Source: Branchiostoma floridae
Taxonomy: Eukaryota; Chordata; Leptocardii; Amphioxiformes; Branchiostomatidae
Length of the DNA: 64,000 bases
NCBI RefSeq assembly: GCF_000003815.2
Contig: NC_049994.1
Span: 17,236,156 to 17,300,155 of the forward strand
Direction of reading: 5' to 3'
The notes under the pieces were generated by a model, which saw only the letters and a list, made by a program, of their open reading frames with translations, was not told the origin of the DNA and did no database searches. This document shows, one piece after another, positions 51,485-61,700 of this stretch (position 1 is its first letter; every line of letters starts with the position of its first letter). The position numbers and the translations under genes were made by a program.

Positions 51485-53490
51485 GGAAACGCTCAGCAAA
51501 ATATAAGATAACGGAAGGAGAGGGATTTAAGGGGGGGGGGATGTACGTACGACAGCAGAGACTTCAGACATGCGTGAGAGGGTGTACATACGAAGCGCGG
51601 TGGGGTCTCTCGGTTTAATTCCTTCAGGTAGCGTGGGCAAGAATTACGACAACGATCACACACTGTTATTTCTCTCTCTCTCTCTTCTCTCTCGCTCACT
51701 ACACTCACACACACATACACCTCAGCCAGGGAATGGCCTCTGACCTCCGACCTTTAACCCAGCCAGGGACGCACCTCTGACCTGGCCAGGAATTCACCCC
51801 TGACCTATGAACCAGGAAATACCTCAGCTCCATGCCTTGCCTCTGATTGGCTGATTCGGAGGCTTGGTGCGATGGTCAGACAGAGTTGAAGGCCCAGGCA
51901 ACACGACCAGGGAAATAATAATGATAATAATGATAATTCAATGTAAATATTTATGTCTCCTCTCGTTAGGAAATAGGGGGGGTTAACGAACGGTTAAGCG
52001 CCGCGTCCTCGCTTGTAAATTGCTGGAAACATCTTCAGTGTACATTCTTCTTTTGTGGGCAACCTTGCTTGTAGATGAGCATAACGTAGACTGTAGATTG
52101 GGTGGAGTTAACGTTGAAGAGTGAACATCTTTCCTTGGCGATAGGAAAGTCACTACACTTACTAACCGGTAACTTCCATGTCATAACCCATCCTTGTATC
52201 TATTATGAGGTTTTGATTTTTTGGTAGTAGGAGAACTGTATGTAAATGGCTACGTGTAAATCTTTGATCGATGGGTTTTCGATTTTCGTTTTTTCAGTGG
52301 TGTGAGTAGGTCTAGGAGGAAGAAGACTTCATTGTATAGCTGTGGGTGACAGTTGTACAGATTTGTGTGTGTGCTTACCATTATATGGTAGAAGTGTAGC
52401 CCGTGCCCAAGAAAAAAAAAGGTCTTTCTTGTGACAAAAGTAGTAGTAAAAAGAACCGTAGACATATACATCAGGGCTTTCCACTCAGAGAATTTGCTAC
52501 AACTGCCATATATTGTACATCAGTGTTCGGACACTAAAAAAAAATATGAACAAATGCTCTTATATATGTAAAGAAAAGACTTCGCTACTACTAATAGTTA
52601 CACTACGACTAAGGGCATGACACCCTTCCTTTTGAAATATGAATTGTTGACGAAAAGTTAAGATTTTTACAGCCATGTTTGATATTGAATAAGAAGTGAG
52701 TTGAACTATGTCTTTCCAATGAACTGCTGTCTTCGGCGCAAATTTTTCAGGTAAAGCGGGAGAACCACTTATATTCGACTGTTTCCGTCGATTCAATGTC
52801 TCCATTAACGATCACTAAATAAACTGCTTGTCCCTCCGTTTTGCAATGTAAAAAGAAAAAAATAGGAGGAGAGATGAATGGTGGGGGCTAAGACTTCTGT
52901 ATATGTGAGGGGAGGGAATCCCACTGTAAGTGTGTGCACTGCCGCCAACCTGTCCTACAGGAAAGACAGAGTTTTTATTCATAAAGAGTAGGCTTCTGCA
53001 GAAGGAAGTACAAAAAGACAGCGTGTACCGGGCATTTGTACACGCAGGTTGTCCAGCTGTGATCTACACAGAAATGTAGTGGTCAACCTGAAGGCTATTT
53101 GGGGAGGGGGGAATTATGTTCCAACTGTAAATAACTGAAATACACAGGCGTCTATTTTACCAGTAGCTCAGCACCCCTCACACTGACTCTCTCTCTCCCC
53201 CTAGTTTACGGTAAGCGTCTTTTGTAAAAGCTATGCCAAAAAGTATTCAATGTAATTATAATGTACTGCACGGAAACATCGTTAACTTTAATTTACACCA
53301 GGTTAAGTGATGTAAGATTAGCAGAATATGACGATGATGATGGTAACCATGGTAACCATGTACAAGTAATTAAATTGGTAGCTTTTACTTTTTCCTCTAT
53401 TTTTACGTTTGGACGTAAATATGATACCTCCTAGAGTCCATATGTTAACAGTATTGTGACAATTAAAGTATAGTCTTTCAAGGGTTTGTC
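51485..53490 (+). other. ACVR2: ACVR2 3' UTR
   Basis: About 2 kb follows the stop without competing genes. AATAAA occurs at 52818-52823 and ATTAAA at 53462-53467. The latter is followed by a GT-rich stretch (GGGTTTGTCTCTGTGTTTTC), the classic downstream element, so I place the main 3' end near 53490. A CT microsatellite lies at about 51669-51695. The boundary is inference. Confidence 0.6.
53462..53467 (+). terminator. Poly(A) signal of ACVR2 (ATTAAA)
   Basis: ATTAAA followed within 15-40 nt by a GT/T-rich element. It is the second most common animal polyadenylation hexamer. An upstream AATAAA at 52818 could give a shorter 3' UTR. Confidence 0.55.
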
Positions 53491-53660
53491 TCTGTGTTTT
53501 CGTGTTTGTTTCCTACTCACTCAAGTGAAGATACAAATAGCACTTTGACTTGAGACGTCTTAAAGATTAAAGTTCCATGGCGTAGCAGGTACCAGTATTG
53601 CACTTATACTGTAACTTGCGTAGCTCCAGCATGAAGTAGCAAAGATGCAGCTAATGATAA

Positions 53661-53840
53661 AACAGCAAAAGCCAGTTAATTGCACAATAGATTACCGCAC
53701 ACTTCTGTTAATTGCGCGGAATCCCTAACTGGTGCGGATGTGTGGTCCAGCTGGATAACTTCGTATTGTTGCACTACACGGATAATTGCACGAAATACAC
53801 TGGCAAAAGGGGTGTGCAATAAAACTGCTTCTACTGTAAT
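53661..53840. mobile_element. TIR MITE (AGCCAGTTAATTGCAC)
   Basis: The left end ACAGCAAAAGCCAGTTAATTGCAC is mirrored by GTGCAATAAAACTGCTTCTACTGT. The interior carries further TGCACACTT / AATTGCACG repeats. It is non-coding and matches the partial copy at 9195. Confidence 0.75.
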
Positions 53841-53957
53841 ATGGTAGTAATCGGATTGTGTAATAGCGCCTCCTATCGACCTTCTACCGTCGTGCAGACA
53901 TACTTCAGACTGGTACGACCGCAGTGGTTTAAAAGAACATAACCTATCACGATTAAG

Positions 53958-54285
53958 AAGTATGTGGGGAAGGACAACCTCAAGCCAACCGTTCACACAT
54001 ACGCCAGTGATTGGTGAAGCCACCTAGGGCACCTTGTATCTGGCGCTGACCGGGTACTGGTACTGGCACTATGCAATTGGCATATAAAAGCGAGGACATG
54101 CTGTACGTACGTACTATGCTCATTCGAGCCCATAACACTGAGGAAGCCACACTGCGAAACATGTTTGTTGTCTGTCGGTTCGAATCAAGTTCCTAAACGG
54201 AGCTAACATACGGCTCCAGCGTCTTTTCTGAAGATGTGGCGTAAGTGTGAACGGTTGGCTTGAGGTTGTCCTTCCCCACATACTT
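53958..54285. mobile_element. TIR element with 50-bp inverted ends
   Basis: AAGTATGTGGGGAAGGACAA continues CCTCAAGCCAACCGTTCAC, with the inverse ending CCCCACATACTT at 54285. ATCACGATTA is repeated on both flanks (about 53946 and 54291). It is 328 bp and non-coding, lying between the convergent 3' ends of the two genes. Confidence 0.85.
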
Positions 54286-54522
54286 AAAACAATCACGATT
54301 ATTAAGAAGATTCACGTCTACGACCTGTGTATAGAAGAACTTTTTTTTTTTAATTGTATGACCGATTTGTTAGTAGATCAGTTGCTGATGGTACTTTGGC
54401 TTCCGTTAACAAATTAAGCTTTCGAACGTTGGACGTAATAATGTGTAGTATAGTAACCATCGCACTTCTGTTAATTGGCATATATATTTCAATGATATCA
54501 TGGCCGTAATCAGAGATACATC

Positions 54523-54528
54523 TTTAAT
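54523..54528 (-). terminator. Poly(A) signal of the acidic-protein gene (ATTAAA)
   Basis: On the minus strand ATTAAA lies about 58 nt beyond the stop codon at 54586-54588. If used, the 3' UTR is very short. Confidence 0.45.
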
Positions 54529-54585
54529 TTTCCTAAGCCACACTTTGTTTCTTGGCTTGCATTGACGACGCCGTTTGCTCTAAGT

Positions 54586-57500
54586 CTAAGTGCGACGCCG
54601 TTTCATTGGGCGGCGCTTGGCCATGGCCATGGCCATCTCGCGCAGTTTGGCGAGATTTCGGTGCTTCCCTGCTTTGACAGCTTCGCCGAAGAGAGTCGTT
54701 GGTTTTGCAGACTTCTTCTTGCCTGTTTCGTTGTCAGGTTTGTCGAGCTTGGTGTTCTTCAGGGACAGGCCAGTCAGCTTCTTCTTGTCATCTTTTTTCC
54801 CCAGCTTCTTATCTTCCGGAAGAACTTCCTTGGTGATCTTGATCTTGCCACCTTTTGTAAGGAGGTTGGAGAACGTTTTGTCGGATTTGTCGCCGACCTT
54901 GGTCATTCGGGCAACAGACTTCGTCAGAGGCCGAGCTATCTTCATCTCTTCGTTCCCGACGCTTCGGACTTCTTCTTTGGCGTCATTTTCAAGGAGTTCT
55001 TTCGAGCTCTTCAGTTCTCTTTCATTGGAAAGGAAGTAAGGAGGCCTTTTGGATGTTTTCTCGGTACTGCGTGGCTGTTCTTTGTCTGCACTCCCTTGTC
55101 GGGCTACACTTTCCTTCATAAAAGCGCCATTCAGAAAAGGCGAAGCTGGTTTCAAGCGCTTGCTCTCCTCCGTTTCTCTGATGGCCTCTCTTGGCCTCCC
55201 CGTCTTGTCACCTTGCGATCCCTTATCTCCACTGTTCCTTTCTTCAAGGTCTTCTTCGGAAGCCTCAGCACCTCCATCTGAGAGTGGGTTGTTCTTGACG
55301 ATGAGCACTTTTGGTTTCTTATCTTCCTTAACATGATGATGATCTTCCTCAAAGACTTCTTTGGAACTCCTCAGCTTTCCCTCTGCAGAAAGGTAATAAG
55401 ATGTCTTCTTCACACTGGTTGCATCTTCTACATGATGTTTTTCGCCGTCTGGCTTTTCGTTAGCCTGACCTGGCACTTTGACACCGTGAGCTTTCAGGTG
55501 GGACTGGGCATGGGCGATGGCGGCCGCGATAACGGCCTTACGTTTAGCCTTCTCCGCGGCAGCAGCTTTCTGGGAGAGCGTTTGCCTGACAGGTTTGACC
55601 TTGGTGCCTTCTCCCCTTTCCGCATTCTCACGCTCCTTTTTGTCGTCATCTTCTTCTAATCCTTGCAAACGAATTATCGCAGGTTTTATCTTTTCAAGTT
55701 TGGTCACCGTCTCGTCGTCAGGATTTTCTGACAGCAGATTTTCGGGATGGGGTGCCTTGTCTTCTTCCTCACTTCCCGTGTTGTCTAGGTCGTCTTGGTT
55801 GTCTTCGGACTCCTTAAAAATCTGCTCTTCTTTCTTGATTTCGTCCACTTGATCCTCAGGCTCCGCAACTGCCAGGTTCAGATTTTCGACAGGCTTTGGA
55901 TTCTTAATTATAAACTGCGGTCCATCGTCTTCTTCTATATTTTCTCCAGCAGCCTCCATTCCGTTACTTTCTTCATCTATGTCTTCCACAGTTCCTGACG
56001 CGCCGTCTTCATTTTCTTTCCCTGACTCTTTCACAGACTTATCCTTTTTGATTTCGTCCACTGGGTGCCCAGGCTCTACCACTGCCAAGTTCAGATTTTC
56101 GACAGGCTTTTGAGTCTTAAACTGAGGTCTATCGTCGTCTTCTTTTATAGTTTCTCCAGTCTCCCTTTCACTCCCTTGTTCATCTACTAGTATATCTTCC
56201 ACAGACCCTGACGTGCCCTGATTTCCATCCATGTCACCAGTTGTCTGTGCTACGTCGAAAGTTTCTTCCTTCTTCAGATCACTTTTATCGTCGTTCTGCA
56301 AGTGTTTACCTGCCTCTTCAACAGTCTCTTCAGCTATCTTGGCCCTAATGACACTAAGAAATTCCGGTGGAACCATCTCCTTTGCTTCTTCAAGAGCCTC
56401 CTCTTTTTCTTCTTCAGATCCCCCCTTCATCTTCTTCACCACCTTCGCGACCTGCAGCATCCTCTGCATCAGCTGGACCCTCCTCGCGATGCTGTTTGCC
56501 TCCGCTGCCCCTACGTCATCCCTGTCTTCCTGTGGGACAGCTTGTGCTGTATCTGGTGACTGTGCTTGAGGAAGATTGTCCTTTTCCCGTGCGTGCGCTC
56601 GTTCTTCGACTTCGCGACGAAGCTTTGCTATAGCCTCCATTGCCAGCTCGGCTTGGCTTTTGCTTCCAGATTCCGAAACACCGATGTTTTCATTTGCCTC
56701 TGGCTCAGCGTCATTCTTGTCTTCCTGTTGGGCAGCTTGTGCTGTTCGAGGTGTATGATTGTCCTGCTCCTTTGCCTGCGCTCTTTCTTCGACTTCACGA
56801 CGAAGCTTTGCTATAGCCTCCATTGCCAGCTCGGCTTGGCCTTTACCTCCAGATTCCGAAACACTAACACTGTCGCTTGCCTCAGCGTCGTTTGTGTCTT
56901 CCCCTTCGGCAGCTTGAGTTGTTTCAGGAGTAAAGTTGTGCTTTTCCCGTGCGTGCGCTCGTTCTTCCACTTCGCGACGTAGCTTTGCTATAGCCTCCAT
57001 TGCCAGCTCGGCTTGGCTTTTGCTTTCAGACACCACCACGTTGATGTTTTCGTTTGCCTCAGCGCTGTCGGTGTCTTCCCCTTCGTCAGATCGATTTCCG
57101 AAGTCCTTGTTCTCTGATTTCTGTTCCGTTTTCGTGGTCTCTTCCTTGGACTGTAGCAGCTGGTTCTGGTTTCCAGCGCCTGCTTTAAATTCTGCCATGG
57201 TTTCTAGAATCTTGTTCGTCTTTTCCGCCTTACTATGACTCTTTAGTGGCTCATCCAATGTTTCAATCAGCCGCTCGCTGTCGACAATGCCGTTAACACT
57301 GTCTGTGCCCCCCGAAATTTTTCTTTCTTTCTGGGTAACTTGTCCTTCGCCCTTACTTGATCCATCAATAGCCATGTGCTTAAGATTACGTAACGCATTG
57401 ACTTGCTGCAGAACATTAAAGACGTTGCCATCAGAACCTAGCTCGCCGTCTTGGCTTGGAGAGGCCAGGTCTTGTGCGATTGTAGAAGTTGGCGTAGAGT

Positions 57501-58722
57501 CGTCCTTGGTGATCTCTTCGCGTTCCTCCTCTTTGTTTTCGGACGTTGCAGACAGGTCTACAGCGTCCAACGATGTAGGCACCTGAGCATCTTCTTCTAC
57601 ACTAACAGTATGTTCCTCAAGCCCTTCAGCGGCCTCCATAGCATGCTTTATCGCTTCTATAACTTCAAGTTTCCTTTCTTCATTTTCAGGTGCGAGAGCC
57701 ACCTGTTGGTTCTTAGCCTCTGGACTGGTTGGAGTACCTTGTGCCCGTTTTGCGATTGCCACTTGCTTCTTTATCGCTTCTGCTAAAGCTATTGCAGCAT
57801 CTTCCTTGTTAGAAGATGTCGACTCCTCTTGGATGGCAGCTTTCTGAGCAGAATCTTTCTTGTTAACCTCTATGCGTTCTTTATCGTTGTTTTTGGAGGC
57901 TTTTGCGTTGTCAGAAGTCTCTTCAAGCCCTTTTGCCGCATTCATAGCATGCTTTATCGCGTCTAGGACTTGGCGTTCCCTCTCACCATTATTTGTTGTC
58001 AAAGCCCTTTTCATCTCTTCCGATGCCTTGGACGCCTTTTTCTCCACTTCTGCACCAGTCACACTTGCCTGACGCTCCTTTGCGAGCGCCATGGCCTTCA
58101 TAATCGCCGCTAAAGCACCCGCAGGACCTTCACTGTTGGCAACAATCTTGGTGGCCTCGTCTTTCTCACCTGACTGGAGTATTATTTTCGGTGATTCTGG
58201 TCCTTTTGCTGTTTCTTTTGCTCGTCCGTGGTTTTCAGAGCTTTCTGTGTTCTCCTCGTCGCTGGAATGTTTGTCCTTTTTGGTCTCCGGGTGCAGCCGT
58301 CCAGACTGTCGAAGCCTCTCTCTCACAGGGGAGGGCAATGGAGGGTGTTCGGCTGGCTTTTCGGTACCCTTTTCAAGGTCACTTTTTGTTTCAAGGTCAC
58401 TTGCTGCTTCATCTATCTTGGTCCTAATGGCGCTCAGAACTTCAGGTGGAAACATCTTCTTTGCCTCTTCAAGAGCCTCCTCCTTTTCTTCATCAGATCC
58501 CTCTTTCATCTTCTTCACAACCTTCGCAAACTGTACCATCCTTTGCATCAACAGCATCTTCTCCGCAATGCTGTTTGCGTCGGCTGCCCCAGCGTCGCTC
58601 GTGTCTTCCCCTGGGGTAGGTATCGCTGTGTCCGGGGTAGGATCGACGATTTCGGCATTCTCTTCAGCCTGGCTGCTGGACTCCTTGGCTTGTTTCTTGA
58701 CTTCCTTGTTTTCTTCGCCAAC
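54586..58722 (-). CDS. Acidic-protein gene exon 8: 1378-residue repeat region
   Basis: The acceptor is TTGTGTCGTCAG before VGEENKEVKK. Modules: (1) a 58-residue helical block ANSIAEKMLLMQRM to SAIRTKIDEA at 58405-58578, again at 56329-56502; (2) AIKHAMNAAKGLEE at about 57920-57990 and AIKHAMEAAEGLEE at 57616-57685; (3) QAELAMEAIAKLRREVEERA three times at 56594, 56777 and 56954, period about 180 bp; (4) KPVENLNLAV plus DEIKK twice, about 55835 and 56044; (5) LSxxxxLxSSKExxExD twice plus a weak third, 54820-55410. The stop is TAG at 54586-54588. The coding strand has a strong A/G bias. Confidence 0.92.
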   Translation of the reverse strand, partial: VGEENKEVKKQAKESSSQAEENAEIVDPTPDTAIPTPGEDTSDAGAADANSIAEKMLLMQRMVQFAKVVKKMKEGSDEEKEEALEEAKKMFPPEVLSAIRTKIDEAASDLETKSDLEKGTEKPAEHPPLPSPVRERLRQSGRLHPETKKDKHSSDEENTESSENHGRAKETAKGPESPKIILQSGEKDEATKIVANSEGPAGALAAIMKAMALAKERQASVTGAEVEKKASKASEEMKRALTTNNGERERQVLDAIKHAMNAAKGLEETSDNAKASKNNDKERIEVNKKDSAQKAAIQEESTSSNKEDAAIALAEAIKKQVAIAKRAQGTPTSPEAKNQQVALAPENEERKLEVIEAIKHAMEAAEGLEEHTVSVEEDAQVPTSLDAVDLSATSENKEEEREEITKDDSTPTSTIAQDLASPSQDGELGSDGNVFNVLQQVNALRNLKHMAIDGSSKGEGQVTQKERKISGGTDSVNGIVDSERLIETLDEPLKSHSKAEKTNKILETMAEFKAGAGNQNQLLQSKEETTKTEQKSENKDFGNRSDEGEDTDSAEANENINVVVSESKSQAELAMEAIAKLRREVEERAHAREKHNFTPETTQAAEGEDTNDAEASDSVSVSESGGKGQAELAMEAIAKLRREVEERAQAKEQDNHTPRTAQAAQQEDKNDAEPEANENIGVSESGSKSQAELAMEAIAKLRREVEERAHAREKDNLPQAQSPDTAQAVPQEDRDDVGAAEANSIARRVQLMQRMLQVAKVVKKMKGGSEEEKEEALEEAKEMVPPEFLSVIRAKIAEETVEEAGKHLQNDDKSDLKKEETFDVAQTTGDMDGNQGTSGSVEDILVDEQGSERETGETIKEDDDRPQFKTQKPVENLNLAVVEPGHPVDEIKKDKSVKESGKENEDGASGTVEDIDEESNGMEAAGENIEEDDGPQFIIKNPKPVENLNLAVAEPEDQVDEIKKEEQIFKESEDNQDDLDNTGSEEEDKAPHPENLLSENPDDETVTKLEKIKPAIIRLQGLEEDDDKKERENAERGEGTKVKPVRQTLSQKAAAAEKAKRKAVIAAAIAHAQSHLKAHGVKVPGQANEKPDGEKHHVEDATSVKKTSYYLSAEGKLRSSKEVFEEDHHHVKEDKKPKVLIVKNNPLSDGGAEASEEDLEERNSGDKGSQGDKTGRPREAIRETEESKRLKPASPFLNGAFMKESVARQGSADKEQPRSTEKTSKRPPYFLSNERELKSSKELLENDAKEEVRSVGNEEMKIARPLTKSVARMTKVGDKSDKTFSNLLTKGGKIKITKEVLPEDKKLGKKDDKKKLTGLSLKNTKLDKPDNETGKKKSAKPTTLFGEAVKAGKHRNLAKLREMAMAMAKRRPMKRRRT

Positions 58723-61700
58723 CTGACGACACAAAGACGGTCGTTAAGGAGACAGCTCCGTGATCGGCGACATCTTTAAGAAGCGACAGGAAAGTCGACG
58801 GTAGCGTCAACTGCTTACTAAGGTTGGCAAGCAGTTTTTTTATATTTTGACAGTTTTGTTCTCCGTGTACAAAAAAAAATGCTTCATCACAATCTCTATT
58901 CCAAAAAGTATCCTGACCGAAGTAGCACTGGTATGGAATAAGAATCACAAGATGTGACCAAAGAATTACACGAGGCATTCATGTTCTAATTTACATCTTT
59001 ATTTCTATTCTGTAGACGTCGCTTTGATAGGAAAGCGAGTGCATCAGAGTTTACTGGACAATCGGAGCATCATCCTTCATTAGATAAGTCACAACTCAAT
59101 AACCTCCAAGCAGATGTGAGGATTCGACTCAGTCTCGGTATTTCATGCGTGTTTTGCAATATCTAGTTCATTTTGATCTTGTAGTTTTTCACCTCTTCCT
59201 AGAAGCGATGTGGGACAGGGAACAAATGTGCACTAGTACTACTAGTAGTAGAGAGGGACGTATGTAGTAGATACTATCCTTCTTTACAGACCTCCTTGAT
59301 GGCTAGTAGTTTGCTGTAACTTTTCCAGCTGATTTGCACTGTTGTCTCTATATTAAATGCCGTCAGAAAACAGCAACAAAAGACCCCAACAAAGCCATAG
59401 AAAACCGCTAACCATCTCTAAAGAACCAAATAACCATCAACTCTAACATCTGCTTGGAGATTAAATAGAACTCATCAGGATGAGTTTAAAGCGCGCCGCC
59501 TACCGGACGCGGTTGGGCGTGCACGCTCTCCTTGTGCTTCTGATGTTTGTGTACCCCATGTCCGGCTTCCATGCGGTCCTCCTCCTGCGTGTGCTGCAGA
59601 CTCTGCTTCAGGCCCTTGTGGAGAGCCTCGCTGTGCTTCCCGCTCAGAACGCCTGCGGAAGGGTGCTATGGAAGGGGGGGGGGTGTATAAGCATATTTCA
59701 GACTCCCCACGTCGCAGGAAATACAATGTAGACACTAGCCAATCCAAACCTTACGTTAATGAGATATCCCTATTTCTCAAATTGTAGGTTTTGACCGGCT
59801 AACTTAATATCTGGTGTGTTATCTGCCTATTTCTAACGATATGTGGAAAGCTAAATTGAAAGAAATACAGAAAATCTAAGTTTCTTGACAAGTGCAATAT
59901 TGTTTCAATCAGTAGTATTTTTGTCAAACTTTTCGTTCTTTCTTCAAATTTTGGTGGAATCAAATTTTTACAAAGCACAAACCTTATGTCCTTCTTCCCC
60001 CTCTGGTTCAACCATCGGTGCGTGTCCCTCATGGGCCTTGAAAAGAGGGAGGGGTGAAGAAATGTTAATCAGCAAGAATAGAGATGGAAAACTGATGACT
60101 TTAAAATCCTACCAACCATAGCTAGCTAAGGGGAGGTAAAAGGCTACCCTTACCTTGTCTGTACTCAGTATGTAATTGTACGGTATTGAAATAAGCTACA
60201 AACGTGAGTGTATTGCCAGCCTTCGTCTCAATGACAACTTCGTAATGCGAAACTTCCAGCTTGAAGGTCATGTGAAACGTGTTTACCTCATGTGGGCTCC
60301 CAGACTGCACCGCGTTGTGGCCCCTGAGGAAATCGGGGACCATTTCCGATGCGTCACTTCCGTCTTCTCGCGAGATCTCGCCCACGTGACGCATGACCTC
60401 CTGCATCTTCATCACACTGCTCACCTGACTCTTGCGTCCGTACCTGACGTGAAGAAATGACGTTTATTAGCTGATCACTGAGTTAGCCTGCTAGTCAGGT
60501 AGTACTGACCAGGTTAGAGTCACCAGTTATTAGCAGAGTTTAGGCAAATAATTGTTGTTTTTTGCTCAGGCAAATTATTCCTCCTAAACAAGGTCACACA
60601 CCCAAAATTGACCTTGACCTTCTTCTTCCCAGCGCCTATCCACATACCAAATATCATTGCAATCCATCCACAAGTTCTAAAGTTATGCTGACCACAAATA
60701 TCCGGAAACCCAAAGACACTGCAGACAGACTGCTACAATTGCAAGTTGATATAAATGATAGCAGAAATTCATTCAAGCCAGAAAGCCAGCCGACATGCCA
60801 TGGTCTCTTAATTTTGTCATTCATCCAGTCATTCGCTCATCCATCCATCGACACATTCATTCATTTTTCTGTGTAAAAAACGCCATTGAGTATCTGACCT
60901 TGAGATGTAACCTTCGACCTTCTGCTCCGGCTGCCGGAAGTGCTGTGACGACACCTTCTCCACGTCAGCAGGCTTCACTGCTATGACGTCACTTGAGATG
61001 GGACGGAGGAGTTTGCTCAGGACCGGGTTGCTTTGCTCGTTCTATTAATGTAAACAGATTGGATGTTTTCAGGCACGTGACCATGGCGTAATCTAGATAT
61101 CATCTAGCGTCCGCCAAGTTATGACTTTCCTGACATCATGACCAGTGCGTTCTAAATGACCTCGCGACGGTCCCGCCATCTTCGATCCGTCCATTCCACC
61201 AAGATGGCGGATTTGAATATCACTAGTTATATCCGTTGGTAGTTTCTTTAGGCGGATAGATCATAGTGAATTAACATTTTATTGTACACTGCCATGTCTT
61301 TCTCCTGATGATTATTTCACCATCCAACTACATTCCCAAGTGTAATGCTAACTCCCACCGCAATGTGATGCTGTTGTTCGTCTACTTGCACATCTATACA
61401 GCTATAGATCAATGCGTACACAGATGTCATACAAAACGTTGTTGGGCATAGCAATATCGATCTTCGAACTCAGTAACTCGATTAATACCTTATGTTGTTT
61501 CTTCTTCGTCTTCTCTTCGTCGGCCTTCAAGTTTTGAGCGAGCTTTATGACACAAAGCAGCATGGAAAGAAATAGACACGAAATCAGTGACACTACAGAA
61601 ATTAGAAAAGCTTAAGGGTTTGCAAATATGAATTTTTAAAAAAATAGCTCTTGCAATGTGACAAAACAAAAGTTAGGTCTAGAAGTCTTAACAATTTTAT

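Noticed and set aside
54562..58779. Long plus-strand open frames (up to 239 codons) opposite the acidic-protein exon
   Set aside because: They are antisense shadows of the biased A/G-rich coding strand, with Phe/Ser/Leu-rich low-complexity products and no motif.
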